A stretch of DNA of 64,000 nt from an uncultured Eubacteriales bacterium (GCA_900546915.1 UREY01000008.1:6953-70952); one strand, 5' to 3'. Positions 33,071-42,251 are shown, counted from the stretch's first letter. The notes: a model not told the origin generated them from the letters alone. Numbers and translations: made by a program.

Positions 33071-33756
33071 GAGTTGGTCACCTCAAATTTGTACCCCACG
33101 CCCCAGACGGTTTTGAGACTCCACTGGTCGGAGACGCCCTCCAGCTTTTCCCGCAGCCGCTTGATATGGACGTCCACCGTGCGGGAGTCGCCGAAGTAAT
33201 CGAAGCCCCAGACCTCGTCCAGCAGCTGATTGCGGGTGTAGACCCGGTTGGGAGAGGAGGCCAGATGAAACAAAAGCTCCATTTCCTTGGGAGGCGTATC
33301 GATTTTTTTCCCGTTTACCGTGAGCTCAAAGGCGTCCATATCGATAATCAGCCGGTCGAACACCAGCTTATTGGGCTTTTTCTCCACGCTGTTGCCGGAG
33401 CGGCGGAGGACGGCCTCGATCCGGGCCAGCACCTCCTTCATCTCAAAGGGCTTGGTGATGTAGTCGTCGGCGCCGCTTCGCAGGCCGTTTACCTTGTCGG
33501 TGGTTTCTCCCTTGGCCGTGAGCATGATGATGGGAGTCTGGCTTTCAGACCGAATGGTTTTGCATACGGCCCAGCCGTCCATCACAGGCAGCATCAAATC
33601 CAGCAGCACCAGGTCCGGCTTAATGGCGCGGAATTTGGACACCCCCTGGCCACCGTCGGAGGCGATGGTTACGGCATACCCCTCTTTTTCCAGGTACATC
33701 TGCAGCAGCTCCGCGATATTTTTGTCGTCTTCTACAATCAGAACCGAAATGGCCAT
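33067..33756 (-). CDS. OmpR/PhoP-type response regulator
   Basis: 229 aa from the ATG at 33756 (CGGAGGAATACCGACT before it); an upstream ATG at 33798 lacks a site. Receiver with acidic pair VEDD (9-11), phospho-acceptor Asp53 (LVLLDLMLPVMDG), TAKG and KPFEM. The winged helix ends SRTVDVHIKRLREKLE...WSLKTVWGVGYKFE, the WalR/PhoP subgroup signature. First gene of the operon with the kinase and HtrA; probably activates them through the TTAACA-type repeats upstream. Confidence 0.95.
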   Translation of the reverse strand: MAISVLIVEDDKNIAELLQMYLEKEGYAVTIASDGGQGVSKFRAIKPDLVLLDLMLPVMDGWAVCKTIRSESQTPIIMLTAKGETTDKVNGLRSGADDYITKPFEMKEVLARIEAVLRRSGNSVEKKPNKLVFDRLIIDMDAFELTVNGKKIDTPPKEMELLFHLASSPNRVYTRNQLLDEVWGFDYFGDSRTVDVHIKRLREKLEGVSDQWSLKTVWGVGYKFEVTNS

Positions 33757-33796
33757 AGTCGGTATTCCTCCGTCTCTCTTGTTCTTTCTCCTATTC

Positions 33797-33838
33797 ATTA
33801 TATCTGTTTTTTCCCGTTTGGAGTGAACAAATTGTTAA
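33797..33838 (-). promoter_or_regulatory. Promoter and PhoP-like direct repeat upstream of the regulator-kinase-htrA operon
   Basis: On the minus strand, TTAACA (33838-33833), five bases, TTCACT (33827-33822), then after 19 bases TATAAT (33802-33797). TTAACA-type hexamers with 5-bp spacing are the PhoP-box pattern of Firmicutes. No good minus-35 is present, which fits an activated promoter. Confidence 0.5.
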
Positions 33839-33866
33839 GAGTTCCCGAGGGATTTGTAAACGCCGG

Positions 33867-33935
33867 GCCGGAAAGCGTTGCAGCCGCCCGGGGGGGCGGC
33901 TGCGGCGGCTGAAAAACCCTGCGGGGCTTTCCGGC
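33867..33935. other. Nested GC-rich inverted repeats downstream of the YhaN-like gene
   Basis: GCCGGAAAGC (33867) pairs with GCTTTCCGGC (to 33935), enclosing an inner GCAGCCGCCC/GGGCGGCTGC hairpin (33880-33903). There is no T-run on the minus strand. It may serve as a transcript end or stability structure for the YhaN-like gene, or be a short repeat element. Confidence 0.5.
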
Positions 33936-33993
33936 GTGCGATAGAATCCCCCGGGCGGCTGTCCCTTGCGCCCATGCCGGGCGGGAAGCAGGC

Positions 33994-36153
33994 TCAGCCC
34001 ACCGGCTGCTGCAGCCGGGCCTCCCGGCTTTGGCAGGTGAACAGCAAGATCTGCCGGTCCTCCCGGCGCAAAAGCTCCAGGGCGGCGGCCAGGCGGCGGT
34101 CGTCGAAGCGGGTCAGCGCGTCGTCCAGGACCAGCGGGGCCCCGGGCAGCAGCGCCCGGCTCACGGCCAGGCGCAGGGCCAGATACAGCTGATCGACGGT
34201 GCCGTCGCTGCGCCAGATCCCGGGGCGCACCGTGTTTTCACCGGCGGCCCCGGCGGACAGGGAGAGATCCCGGTCCAGAAGAAGCCGGTCGTACCGGCCC
34301 AGGGTGAGGCTGCTGAGAATCTCCCGGGCCTCGGCTGCGATTTTGGGGGCGAAGCGGCTTTGCAGATCCTGCTGCGCCTGCTCCAAAGCGGCCAGACCGG
34401 CTTGGAGCGCGGCATACCAGAGCTCCAGACGGGATACCCGGTCCGCGAGGGCCTCTTCTTGGGCTTCCAGCCGCAACCGGTCCCCCAGGGCGGCCCGGCG
34501 GCCCCGGCAGGCGTCCAGCTGGGAGCGGGTCTGGGTCCAGGCCTGCCGGACCTCCTCCAGGTCCCGGCGGCTTTCCTCCTCGGGCAAATCCAGCTGGTCG
34601 GGAAGGGGGTCGCGTTCCAAACCGGCGGTGACCGCCTCCATGGCTTGCCGGTGCCCCGTGGCCTGGGCGGCCGACCGGCAGGCGGCGGCCCAGGCGTCCC
34701 AGGCCTCCAGGGCCTGGGTTTGGGTCCGGAGGAACGCCTCGGTGTCCCCGCCGCCGGTGAGCTGGGCGAGCTTTCCCTGCAGGGCCTTGCGGCGGGTCTC
34801 CAGGGCGGCGGTCCGGCGCTGGAATGCTTCCAGGGCCCGGCGGTATTGGGCCCAGCGGGCCTGGTAGGCCTGCAGCAAGGGCTCCAGCTCCTCCGGCGCG
34901 GCGACCTGGTAATCGTCCAGGAGCTTTTGCATGTCCCGGGCGGCCTGGGCGTCGGCCGCCGCTTTTTTGCGGCGGAGGAGGAAGCCCCGGAGGAGTCCGG
35001 CCCCCCCGGCGGCCAGAAGGGCCGCGCCCGGGAGCCTCCAGAGGCCGGGCAACAGAATGAGCAGGAGCAGGCCGCACAGGGCCGCTCCCGCCCAGAGGGC
35101 CCAGGCGGTTTTTCCTGCGGCGGACGGGCCCGCCGGAGGGGACAGGGCATCCAGCCTCCGGCGCATTTGGGACCGCGCCTGCTCGCCGTCCAGGCCGTAC
35201 AGGACGGCGGGGGCCTCCGGCGGCTGGGGGGCGGGCTGCTCCATGGCTTGCTCCAGCTGCAAGGCGTCCAGCGCCGACTGCAGACTGCGCCATTGGGCCA
35301 GATTCCGCTCCGCCGCAGCCCGTTCCGGCAAGCCCGCACACTGGGCCTGGGCCCGGGCCAGCTCTTCCCGGGCCTGCCGCTCCTTGTCCCGGGCCTGGTC
35401 CACCTGGGCCAGCTTTTCCCGGTCGGCCTGCCGCTGCAGGGCGGTCAAGTGAACCTCCAGGGCCTGCTTCCGGCGGTCCAGGGCCCGAAGCCGCTCCTCC
35501 AGCCCGGCGGCCTGGACGTCCAGCTTTTGCAAAGCCTGCAATTGACTGCGGCAGGCCTCCAGCTCCCGGCGCGCCTGGGGCAGCAGGCCGGATTGGTTGT
35601 ACCGGCATTTGTTTTTCAGCTCCCGCAGGCCGGAAGCCAGGGCGGGGCCGGAGGGACTGTCGTCTCCTGTGGTGACCAGCCGGTTCAACCGGTGGCTCAG
35701 GGCCTCGTCCCGGCTTACGGTCAGGTCCCGGCCCTGCAGGAAGCCGGTGCGCTGGTATACGCTGCGCTCCACGCCCAGCAGAACCTGCCCGCACCGGTCC
35801 GCCGTCAGCTCCGGGACGGGGAAACCGGTTTCCGTCTCGAAGGCGCGAAAGTGGCCCATGGGAACGCGCCCCTTGGTCTGCCGCTGGATGGTAATGCGGC
35901 GATTCTGCCACAGCACCTCCATAGAGCCCTCCATGGGCTTTCCGGACCAGGGCTTGTACCGCTCCTTGTCCGGCAGCTGGCCCTGGCGGGCCCGTTGCCG
36001 GGTGTCGATTCCGTAGAGCATGGCCAGAAGGAAGGCGCACCAGGTGCTTTTTCCCCACTCGTTGGGGGCGGTGATGAGATTCAGCCCCGGGGAAAAGGAC
36101 AGGGTCTCTCCGTCCAGCTTCCCGAAGGTGGCGGTCATGGAGCAGAGGATCAT
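33994..36153 (-). CDS. YhaN-like SMC/SbcC-type ATPase
   Basis: 719 aa. Walker A APNEWGKSTW (about 29-38) in an N-terminal Rad50-like half, coiled-coil arms (about 170-300 and 400-600), a hydrophobic hairpin (about 345-395) and a C-terminal signature/Walker B (LVLDDALTRFDDRRLAAALELL). The membrane hairpin and short arms place it with YhaN rather than SbcC. The start overlaps the nuclease gene stop (ATGA). It probably forms a Rad50/Mre11-like DNA-end-processing complex with the YhaO-like protein. The middle of the gene is extremely GC-rich. Confidence 0.88.
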   Translation of the reverse strand: MILCSMTATFGKLDGETLSFSPGLNLITAPNEWGKSTWCAFLLAMLYGIDTRQRARQGQLPDKERYKPWSGKPMEGSMEVLWQNRRITIQRQTKGRVPMGHFRAFETETGFPVPELTADRCGQVLLGVERSVYQRTGFLQGRDLTVSRDEALSHRLNRLVTTGDDSPSGPALASGLRELKNKCRYNQSGLLPQARRELEACRSQLQALQKLDVQAAGLEERLRALDRRKQALEVHLTALQRQADREKLAQVDQARDKERQAREELARAQAQCAGLPERAAAERNLAQWRSLQSALDALQLEQAMEQPAPQPPEAPAVLYGLDGEQARSQMRRRLDALSPPAGPSAAGKTAWALWAGAALCGLLLLILLPGLWRLPGAALLAAGGAGLLRGFLLRRKKAAADAQAARDMQKLLDDYQVAAPEELEPLLQAYQARWAQYRRALEAFQRRTAALETRRKALQGKLAQLTGGGDTEAFLRTQTQALEAWDAWAAACRSAAQATGHRQAMEAVTAGLERDPLPDQLDLPEEESRRDLEEVRQAWTQTRSQLDACRGRRAALGDRLRLEAQEEALADRVSRLELWYAALQAGLAALEQAQQDLQSRFAPKIAAEAREILSSLTLGRYDRLLLDRDLSLSAGAAGENTVRPGIWRSDGTVDQLYLALRLAVSRALLPGAPLVLDDALTRFDDRRLAAALELLRREDRQILLFTCQSREARLQQPVG

Positions 36154-37232
36154 GGAAGCGTCACCTCCTGCCCGTCCAGAATTTGGCGGCTGATGCGGGC
36201 GGCCAGACAGAGGGCCTCCTGCTCCGCGCCTTCGGCGCGCTCAGCCGCCTCCTGCAGCAGCTGAAAATACCGGCCCTCTAAGCTGTCCTCTCCGGCTTGC
36301 TCCCACAGGTTCCGGGGCGGCATCGTCCGGTCCTGCAGCTGAAGAGAAAAGAAGCGGCCCTCCAGGGCGCGGCGGAGCGCCTCGCAGTTCACAGGCGGCG
36401 CTTCCCCCGTCAAAGTGATGCGGTATACGTCCTGCTCGGTACCGGCAGGCAGCCGGGCCGAAACGGCCCGCAGGGGGTCCGGCCCGGCCGGGACGGACAG
36501 GTCCATATAGCGGCCCGCTGCAGAGGGCACAAAGGTCGCCTCGGCATGGCCCGGGGAGACCTCCGCCAGGTATACGCCCTTCACGCCGGTCTCGTCGAAC
36601 CCCCGTCCCATGGGACAGCCCGGCCAGGCGCAAAGGGTGTGGCCTGCCCGGAGCGTTCCTTTTGTGTGAATGTGCCCCAGAGCCAGGTAGGCAAGGCCGG
36701 AGGCCTCCACCTGGGCCCGGGTTACGGGGCAGCAGGGGGAGGCGGGGTTCACCGGGTCTGCGTGGAGGACCATCAGCTGCAGGGGCTCTTCCCCCGGGGC
36801 CCGGAACCCCTCCAGCAGGCCGGGGCAGTCCATGCTGGAAAATCCCGCGCCCCAGACCCGGCAGTCCAGCTCCGGCAGGCAGACGGAGGTGAGCTCCGGC
36901 TGCGTGAAAATATGTACGTTTTTCGGCCACGCAATCTGAAGGTAGGGAGAATCCGCCGTCAGATAATCGTGGTTTCCGGGAGCCACGAAAACCGGCGCCT
37001 CCATGGCCTCCAGGATCTCGGCCAGAACCCGCGCCTCCTCCCGGCAGCCTTGGGGCCGGTCCAGCAGGTCCCCGGCCAGCAGGACCAGCCGACAATCCAG
37101 GTCCTGCCGCAGCCGACATAAATCCGCCAGAACGGACCGCAGCTGCTGTCGGCGGCGGGCGGCCTGCTCCGGCGGCAGGCTCCGAAACCGGGCGCCCAGA
37201 TGAAAGTCCGCTGCGTGTAAAATTTTAATCAT
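36150..37232 (-). CDS. YhaO-like DNA repair exonuclease (metallophosphoesterase)
   Basis: 360 aa. Metal-binding motifs in order: ILHAADFHLGARF (DxH), LVLLAGDLLDRP (GDxxD), VAPGNHDY (GNHD), then LQLMVLHADP and LALGHIHTKGTL (GHxH). The Mre11/SbcD-type core takes about 230 residues, with a C-terminal capping part. It is co-translated with the YhaN-like ATPase, which supports a nuclease-ATPase pair. Confidence 0.92.
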   Translation of the reverse strand: MIKILHAADFHLGARFRSLPPEQAARRRQQLRSVLADLCRLRQDLDCRLVLLAGDLLDRPQGCREEARVLAEILEAMEAPVFVAPGNHDYLTADSPYLQIAWPKNVHIFTQPELTSVCLPELDCRVWGAGFSSMDCPGLLEGFRAPGEEPLQLMVLHADPVNPASPCCPVTRAQVEASGLAYLALGHIHTKGTLRAGHTLCAWPGCPMGRGFDETGVKGVYLAEVSPGHAEATFVPSAAGRYMDLSVPAGPDPLRAVSARLPAGTEQDVYRITLTGEAPPVNCEALRRALEGRFFSLQLQDRTMPPRNLWEQAGEDSLEGRYFQLLQEAAERAEGAEQEALCLAARISRQILDGQEVTLP

Positions 37233-37998
37233 AGACGCTCACCCGCTGCGTGCTCCGGCACCGGCCGGTTTCGTCCAGGGTAAAGACCACGCCCTCCAGC
37301 TTGCCGGGGCCGGGGGCGGGCTGATAGCGCCCCGCCAGATCGCCCCGGAACCGGGCCACGGACAGGTCGGGGCGGATGCCCAAAATGGAGTTTTTGGGAC
37401 CCGTCATCCCCAGATCCGTGACAAAGCCCGTGCGCTTCGGCAGGATCTGGTTGTCTGCGGTGGGCACATGGGTGTGCGTCCCCCACACGGCGCTGACCCG
37501 GCCGTCCAGCATATGGCCCATGGCCAGCTTTTCCGAGGTGGCCTCGGCGTGGATTTCCACCAAAATGAAGGTCGTCTTCACCTGGCGCAGGATTTTGTCC
37601 ACCTGCAAAAAGGGATTGTCCGGGTTATAGTCCATGTGACACCGGCCGATGAGGTCGATGACCGTCACCTCTCCCATGGGGCTGTCGAACACGCCCCAGC
37701 CCCGGCCCGGCAGCTGAGGCGCCAGGTTGGCCGGACGCAAAATCCGGGGGCAGTCGTCCAGAAAGGGACAGATTTCCCGGCGGCCGAAGGTGTGGTTGCC
37801 CATGGTGATGACGTCGGCTCCCGCGTCCAGGATCGTCTCCGCCTGTTCCCGGGTGATGCCCAGGATGGCGGCGTTTTCTCCGTTGACCACGGTAAAATCC
37901 GCCTTCACCTGCTTCCGCAACCGGGGCAGATGGGTTTCAATCATCGTAACGCCGCAACCGGCGACCACGTCGCCTACGGCCAGTACATTCCATTCCAT
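37225..37998 (-). CDS. ymdB: YmdB/TIGR00282 family metallophosphoesterase
   Basis: 257 aa. NVLAVGDVVAGCGVTMI, VVNGENAA, VITMGNHTF and VWGTHTHVPTAD are the family metal ligands. B. subtilis YmdB hydrolyses 2',3'-cyclic nucleotides in vitro and influences biofilm and motility decisions. The gene end overlaps the start of the YhaO-like gene by eight bases, so they form one minus-strand unit. Confidence 0.95.
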   Translation of the reverse strand: MEWNVLAVGDVVAGCGVTMIETHLPRLRKQVKADFTVVNGENAAILGITREQAETILDAGADVITMGNHTFGRREICPFLDDCPRILRPANLAPQLPGRGWGVFDSPMGEVTVIDLIGRCHMDYNPDNPFLQVDKILRQVKTTFILVEIHAEATSEKLAMGHMLDGRVSAVWGTHTHVPTADNQILPKRTGFVTDLGMTGPKNSILGIRPDLSVARFRGDLAGRYQPAPGPGKLEGVVFTLDETGRCRSTQRVSVYD

Positions 37999-38072
37999 TT
38001 GTCAGTTCTCCTTTCGGAAAAAGAGGGGTGCTGCCGCCCGTTTCCCGTGGGCAATTTACGGGCGCAATCCCC

Positions 38073-38101
38073 ATTATACCCCAAGTTTCCTCCCATTGCA
38101 A
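38073..38101 (-). promoter_or_regulatory. Promoter of the ymdB-yhaO-yhaN unit
   Basis: On the minus strand: TTGCAA (38101-38096), 17-bp spacer, TATAAT (38078-38073), 75 bp before the ymdB start. Confidence 0.75.
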
Positions 38102-38173
38102 CGTGGCGGGCCGCCGCGATCCGTCTCTTTTTCTGCCGGTTTGCCCAGCTTCTGGAAAGCCGCGCAGCCGTCG

Positions 38174-38202
38174 TTGCATTTTGCATCGGACCGTGCTATA
38201 CT
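38174..38202 (+). promoter_or_regulatory. Promoter of mnmE
   Basis: TTGCAT (38174-38179), 17-bp spacer, TATACT (38197-38202), 33 bp before the GTG start. Confidence 0.75.
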
Positions 38203-38235
38203 GTTTTTTACATTAGAATGTCAGGAGGGGTTGCG

Positions 38236-39597
38236 GTGTCTCATGTCATTGCCGCCGTATCCACAGGAAGTCAGATCAGCGCCATCGGCATTCTGCGCCT
38301 GTCGGGCTCCGGCTGCGGGCAGGTGGCCGGGCGGGTATTTCGGGCCAAAAACGGCCGTCCTTTGACGGAAGCGCCCAACCGGAAGCTGATTCTGGGGACG
38401 CTTTTGGACCGGCAGGGCCGGACGCTGGACCAGTGCATGGCGGTGTACACCCGGGGGCCCCACAGCTATACCGGGGAGGACACCGTGGAGCTGCACTGCC
38501 ACGGCTCTCCGGCCGTGCTGGCTGCGGGGCTGGAGGCCCTGTATCAGGCGGGGGCCCGGCCCGCCGGCCGGGGAGAGTTTACCAAGCGGGCTTTTCTCAA
38601 CGGGCGCATGGATCTGACCCAGGCGGAGGCCGTCATCGATTTGATTGAAGCCGAGACGGCGGATGCCGCCGCCAATGCCGCCGGACAGGTGGGCGGCGCG
38701 CTGACGGCCCGGCTGGAGCCGGTTTATGAAGTGCTGACCGACCTGTGCAGCCATTTTCACGCGGTTTTGGACTATCCGGATGAGGAGATCGATGCCTTTT
38801 CCCTGGCCTCGTATGAAGATGCCCTGAGCGGGGCCCAGGAGACCCTGCAGGCGCTTTTGGCCACGGCCAACCGGGGCCGGGTGCTGCGCAACGGGGTGCG
38901 GGCGGTCATTCTGGGGAAGCCCAACGTGGGCAAATCCAGCCTGCTGAACGCTCTGGCCGGTTTTCAGCGGGTCATTGTCACCGAGCAGCCCGGCACCACC
39001 CGAGACACGGTGGAGGAGTCCGTGCTGGTGGGCTCCGTGCGCCTGCGGCTGACGGATACGGCGGGAATCCGGGACGCCTCGGATCAGGTGGAGGCCCTGG
39101 GGGTGGCCCGCTCGGTGGAGGCGGCCCGGGGCGCGGACCTGGCCCTGTTTGTCTGCGACGGCAGCCGTCCCCTGGAGCAGGAGGACGCGGACGCCATGGA
39201 AGCGGCCCGGCAGGCCCGGTATGCCCTCTGCCTGCTGAACAAGCAGGATTTGCCCAGCCGGGTGGACAGGGCCTGCCTGCCCTTTGAAACCGTGCTGCCG
39301 GTATCGGCGAAAGAAGGCACGGGCCTGGAGGCGCTGGCTCCCATCCTGGAGGCCCGGTTCGGCCCGGGAGGGGCCTGCGACGGCTCCATTGTCACCAATG
39401 CCCGCCAGGCCGATGCCGTGCGCCGGGCTGCGGAGGCTCTGGGCCGGGCCCGGGCGGGGCTCGCCGCAGGCCTCACCCCCGACGCGGTGCTCATCGATGT
39501 GGAAGAAGCCATGGAGGCGATGGGTGAGCTCACAGGAAGGACGGTCCGGGAGGACATCACCAACCGGATTTTTGAACGGTTCTGCGTGGGAAAATAG
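38236..39597 (+). CDS. mnmE: tRNA uridine-5-carboxymethylaminomethyl modification GTPase MnmE
   Basis: 453 aa from the GTG at 38236 (AGGAGGGG five bases upstream). The N-terminal tetrahydrofolate-binding domain begins VIAAVSTGSQISAIGILRLSG and holds GEFTKRAFLNGRMDLTQAEAVIDLI. The inserted GTPase domain has GKPNVGKSSLL (G1), DTAGIRD (G3) and NKQD (G4). The C-terminus ends FERFCVGK, the conserved CxGK catalytic motif. With MnmG it modifies U34 of certain tRNAs. mnmG is not in the window. Confidence 0.97.
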   Translation: MSHVIAAVSTGSQISAIGILRLSGSGCGQVAGRVFRAKNGRPLTEAPNRKLILGTLLDRQGRTLDQCMAVYTRGPHSYTGEDTVELHCHGSPAVLAAGLEALYQAGARPAGRGEFTKRAFLNGRMDLTQAEAVIDLIEAETADAAANAAGQVGGALTARLEPVYEVLTDLCSHFHAVLDYPDEEIDAFSLASYEDALSGAQETLQALLATANRGRVLRNGVRAVILGKPNVGKSSLLNALAGFQRVIVTEQPGTTRDTVEESVLVGSVRLRLTDTAGIRDASDQVEALGVARSVEAARGADLALFVCDGSRPLEQEDADAMEAARQARYALCLLNKQDLPSRVDRACLPFETVLPVSAKEGTGLEALAPILEARFGPGGACDGSIVTNARQADAVRRAAEALGRARAGLAAGLTPDAVLIDVEEAMEAMGELTGRTVREDITNRIFERFCVGK

Positions 39598-39671
39598 GGC
39601 CGGAACCGGGCGGCCCACAGGAGCTTTTTCCATGGGACCCATGGAACTTCCCGGTAGGAGGTAACGATAGG

Positions 39672-40799
39672 ATGTTGGCATATTTGGATAATTCCGCCAC
39701 GACCAAGCCCTGCCCCGAGGCGGTGGCGGCCATGGTGGATGCGCTGGAAACCGGCTGGGGCAATCCCAGCGCCCTGTACCGGTTCGGGATGGATGCGGCC
39801 CGGCGGCTGCGTGTGGCGAGAGAGCAGGTGGCCAAGGCCCTGGGCGCGGAGCCGGACCGGGTATTTTTTACCTCCGGCGGCACCGAGGCGGACAACTGGG
39901 CCGTCGGCTCCTCCATGGAGCGCATGGGCAAGCGGGGTAAGCATGTGGTCACCACGGCGGTGGAGCACCACGCGGTTTTGAACCCGGTCAAGCGCCTGGA
40001 GGAGCGGGGGTTTGCGGTCACGTACCTGGAGCCCGACGCCTCGGGCCGGATTGGTCTGGAGGATTTCAAGCAGGCGCTTCGCCCGGATACGGTGTTTGTG
40101 TCCGTGATGATGGTCAACAACGAGTCCGGCGCCGTCATGCCGGTGGGGGCTATGGCAAAATGGACCCGCCGATTGGCCCCTCAGGCGATTTTTCACACCG
40201 ACGCCGTGCAGGGCTTTTTGAAGGTTCCCTTCCAGGCCGGGACCTTGGGGGCGGATTTGATCTCCGTCTCCTCCCACAAGATTCACGGCCCCAAGGGGGC
40301 GGGCGCGCTGTATGTGCGCCGGGGCTTGCCCCTGCCGCCCTTCCTTTTGGGCGGCGGCCAGGAGGGAGGATACCGCAGCGGCACGGAGGCCGTTCCGGCG
40401 GTGGTCGGCTTTGGGGCGGCCTGCGCCGCCGCGCTGCCCACCTTGCGCCGGGACCTGGACCGGGAGGCGGCTCTGCGGGACCGCTGCGCCGGGCTTCTGG
40501 AGGAGATTCCGGGGGTGCAGGTTTTGGGCGCCCGGGAAGCGCCCCACATTCTTCTGGCCTCGATTCCCGGCGTGCCGGTGCAGAACACCATCAATCTTTT
40601 GCAGGATCTGGAGATTTGCGTCTCGGCCGGTTCCGCCTGCGCCAAGGGACACCGGAGCCATGTGCTGCAGGCGATGAAGCTGCCGCCGGAGGTAATCGAC
40701 GGCGCCTTCCGGATTTCTCTGAGCCGGTTTACCACGCCGGAGGAGGTGGACCGGCTGGCGGAGGGCGTCCGGGCGGTGGTGCGCCGGATGAAGCCGTAG
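39672..40799 (+). CDS. Cysteine desulfurase (NifS/IscS family)
   Basis: 375 aa. PLP enzyme with VYLDNSATTKP-like start (LAYLDNSATTKP), PLP lysine near 202 (SSHKIHGPKGAGALY) and the catalytic cysteine near 322 in the SAGSACAKGH loop. AGGAGGTAACGATAGG precedes the start. It removes sulfur from cysteine as persulfide; next to mnmE the likely acceptor is the tRNA thiolation pathway, although neither mnmA nor thiI lies here. Confidence 0.95.
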   Translation: MLAYLDNSATTKPCPEAVAAMVDALETGWGNPSALYRFGMDAARRLRVAREQVAKALGAEPDRVFFTSGGTEADNWAVGSSMERMGKRGKHVVTTAVEHHAVLNPVKRLEERGFAVTYLEPDASGRIGLEDFKQALRPDTVFVSVMMVNNESGAVMPVGAMAKWTRRLAPQAIFHTDAVQGFLKVPFQAGTLGADLISVSSHKIHGPKGAGALYVRRGLPLPPFLLGGGQEGGYRSGTEAVPAVVGFGAACAAALPTLRRDLDREAALRDRCAGLLEEIPGVQVLGAREAPHILLASIPGVPVQNTINLLQDLEICVSAGSACAKGHRSHVLQAMKLPPEVIDGAFRISLSRFTTPEEVDRLAEGVRAVVRRMKP

Positions 40800-40842
40800 G
40801 CGGCAGGTCGGCTTGGCCGGGAAATCGGAGGATCTGCGGCAA

Positions 40843-40875
40843 TTCTGGCCGGAAAGTCCCGCTTTCCGGCCAGAA
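40843..40875. other. Perfect hairpin between convergent genes
   Basis: TTCTGGCCGGAAAG and CTTTCCGGCCAGAA form a perfect 14-bp inverted repeat with a five-base loop. No T-run follows on either strand. It lies between the desulfurase stop and the end of the small gene on the other strand. Confidence 0.7.
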
Positions 40876-40908
40876 GGCGTTTCGGTATGGGTGGGGCGGA
40901 CTGAGGCG

Positions 40909-41118
40909 TTACGACAGGCCTCCCGTGACGAAACGCATGACATAATTCCACAGTTCCCGCTCGCTGGGGGCGCTTTTCGCGCCTTCAATCCAATTGCGCT
41001 GGGCTTCCTCTTCCATAGCGCCGTACTTCTCCATGGCGCCGGGATATTGAAGCATCGCCATTCCCAGGGCCATGGGAACGCCCTCCGGGAACAAGGGGCG
41101 GTCGGGTCCTTCCAACAT
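40909..41118 (-). CDS. Small conserved-looking protein
   Basis: 69 aa from the ATG at 41118, which follows GAAAGGAGGATACGCCG; longer readings lack a site. It has no signal peptide or membrane segment. MLEGPDRPLFPEGVPMALGMAMLQYPGAMEKYGAMEEEAQ and the final WNYVMRFVTGGLS resemble small uncharacterised clostridial proteins, but no named family is claimed. Lone gene between convergent neighbours. Confidence 0.7.
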   Translation of the reverse strand: MLEGPDRPLFPEGVPMALGMAMLQYPGAMEKYGAMEEEAQRNWIEGAKSAPSERELWNYVMRFVTGGLS

Positions 41119-41235
41119 CGGCGTATCCTCCTTTCCTTTTTCCACAGCTTTCCCCAATTCCGAGGAATTATCAGGGAGCGTCCCGCCGGTTGATCCGGAA
41201 AATCATGAAATTTTTGTAGAAACGAGGAGGACGAA

Positions 41236-42117
41236 ATGGAGTTTTTTCACATTGCGCTGCTGCAAATCGCCCCTTGCGACGGCTTGGCGGAGAATTTGGA
41301 AAAGGGGATCCGGTTTTGCAAACAGGCCAAGGCCATGGGGGCGGATCTCGCCCTGTTTCCGGAGATGTGGAGCAACGGATACCGCATTTACAACCGGCCG
41401 GTTGCCCAGTGGGCCGCAGAGGCCGTTCCCGCCGGGGGCGGCTTTGTGGGCGCCTTCCAGAGCCTGGCCAAGGAGCTGAACATGGCCGTGGGCATCACGC
41501 TGCTGGAACAGTACGAAGCGGCTCCCCGGAATACCCTGATTTTGTTCGACCGGTTTGGAAAGCGGGCGTTCACCTATGCCAAGGTCCACACCTGCGATTT
41601 CGACGTGGAGCGGAACCTGACGCCCGGGGAGGATTTTTATGTCGCCTCCTTGGACACGGCCCGGGGCGAAATCAAGGTGGGCGCCATGATTTGCTACGAC
41701 CGGGAATTCCCGGAGAGCGCCAGAATTTTGATGCTGAAGGGCGCGGAGCTGATTTTGGTTCCCAACGCCTGCCCCATGGAGATCAACCGCCTTTCCCAGC
41801 TTCGCGCCAGAGCCTTTGAGAATATGCTGGCCGTCGCGACCTGCAATTATCCGGATTCGGTCCCGGATTGCAACGGCGGCTCCAGCGTATTCGACGGGGT
41901 GGCGTATCTTCCGGAGCAGGACGGCTCCCGGGATACCTGTATCCTGCAGGCCGGCGGCGAGGAGGGGATTTATCTGGCGCGGCTGGATTTGCAGCAGCTG
42001 CGCCGGTACCGCGAGACGGAGGTCCACGGCAATGCGTACCGGCGTCCGAAACGGTACGGCCTGCTGGTGGATACCCAGAGGCGGGAGCCCTTCCTCCGGC
42101 CGGATTACCGGGGGTAA
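41236..42117 (+). CDS. Carbon-nitrogen hydrolase (nitrilase superfamily)
   Basis: 293 aa. The catalytic triad is visible: Glu in LALFPEMWSNGY, Lys in FTYAKVHTCDFD and Cys in GAMICYDREFPES. The final DTQRREPFLRPDYRG and FENMLAVATCNYP match N-carbamoylputrescine/amidase-like members. It hydrolyses a C-N bond in an amide or carbamoyl group; the substrate is not clear from sequence. GAGGAGGACGAA precedes the start. Confidence 0.93.
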   Translation: MEFFHIALLQIAPCDGLAENLEKGIRFCKQAKAMGADLALFPEMWSNGYRIYNRPVAQWAAEAVPAGGGFVGAFQSLAKELNMAVGITLLEQYEAAPRNTLILFDRFGKRAFTYAKVHTCDFDVERNLTPGEDFYVASLDTARGEIKVGAMICYDREFPESARILMLKGAELILVPNACPMEINRLSQLRARAFENMLAVATCNYPDSVPDCNGGSSVFDGVAYLPEQDGSRDTCILQAGGEEGIYLARLDLQQLRRYRETEVHGNAYRRPKRYGLLVDTQRREPFLRPDYRG

Positions 42118-42167
42118 GGGGCGGGGGAGAGGCCCGTCGCGCTCTGCCGAGCCGGAGAAGATATGGC

Positions 42168-42196
42168 TTGAATCTATCCGGGGGATTTGGTATAAT
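42168..42196 (+). promoter_or_regulatory. Promoter of the gdpP-rplI-dnaB region
   Basis: TTGAAT (42168-42173), 17-bp spacer, TATAAT (42191-42196), 56 bp before the gdpP GTG. Confidence 0.8.
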
Positions 42197-42251
42197 ATGT
42201 TCAACTTTTCGTCGATACAAGCTTAGGAAGCCGGGTAGAGGAGGGAGATTT

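Noticed and set aside
34030..36264. Long plus-strand open frame opposite the YhaN-like gene
   Set aside because: Antisense to a clear ATPase gene with intact motifs; the long frame is a by-product of high GC. The same applies to other long antisense frames such as those opposite the subtilase, hrcA, dnaK, ftsH and clpB.
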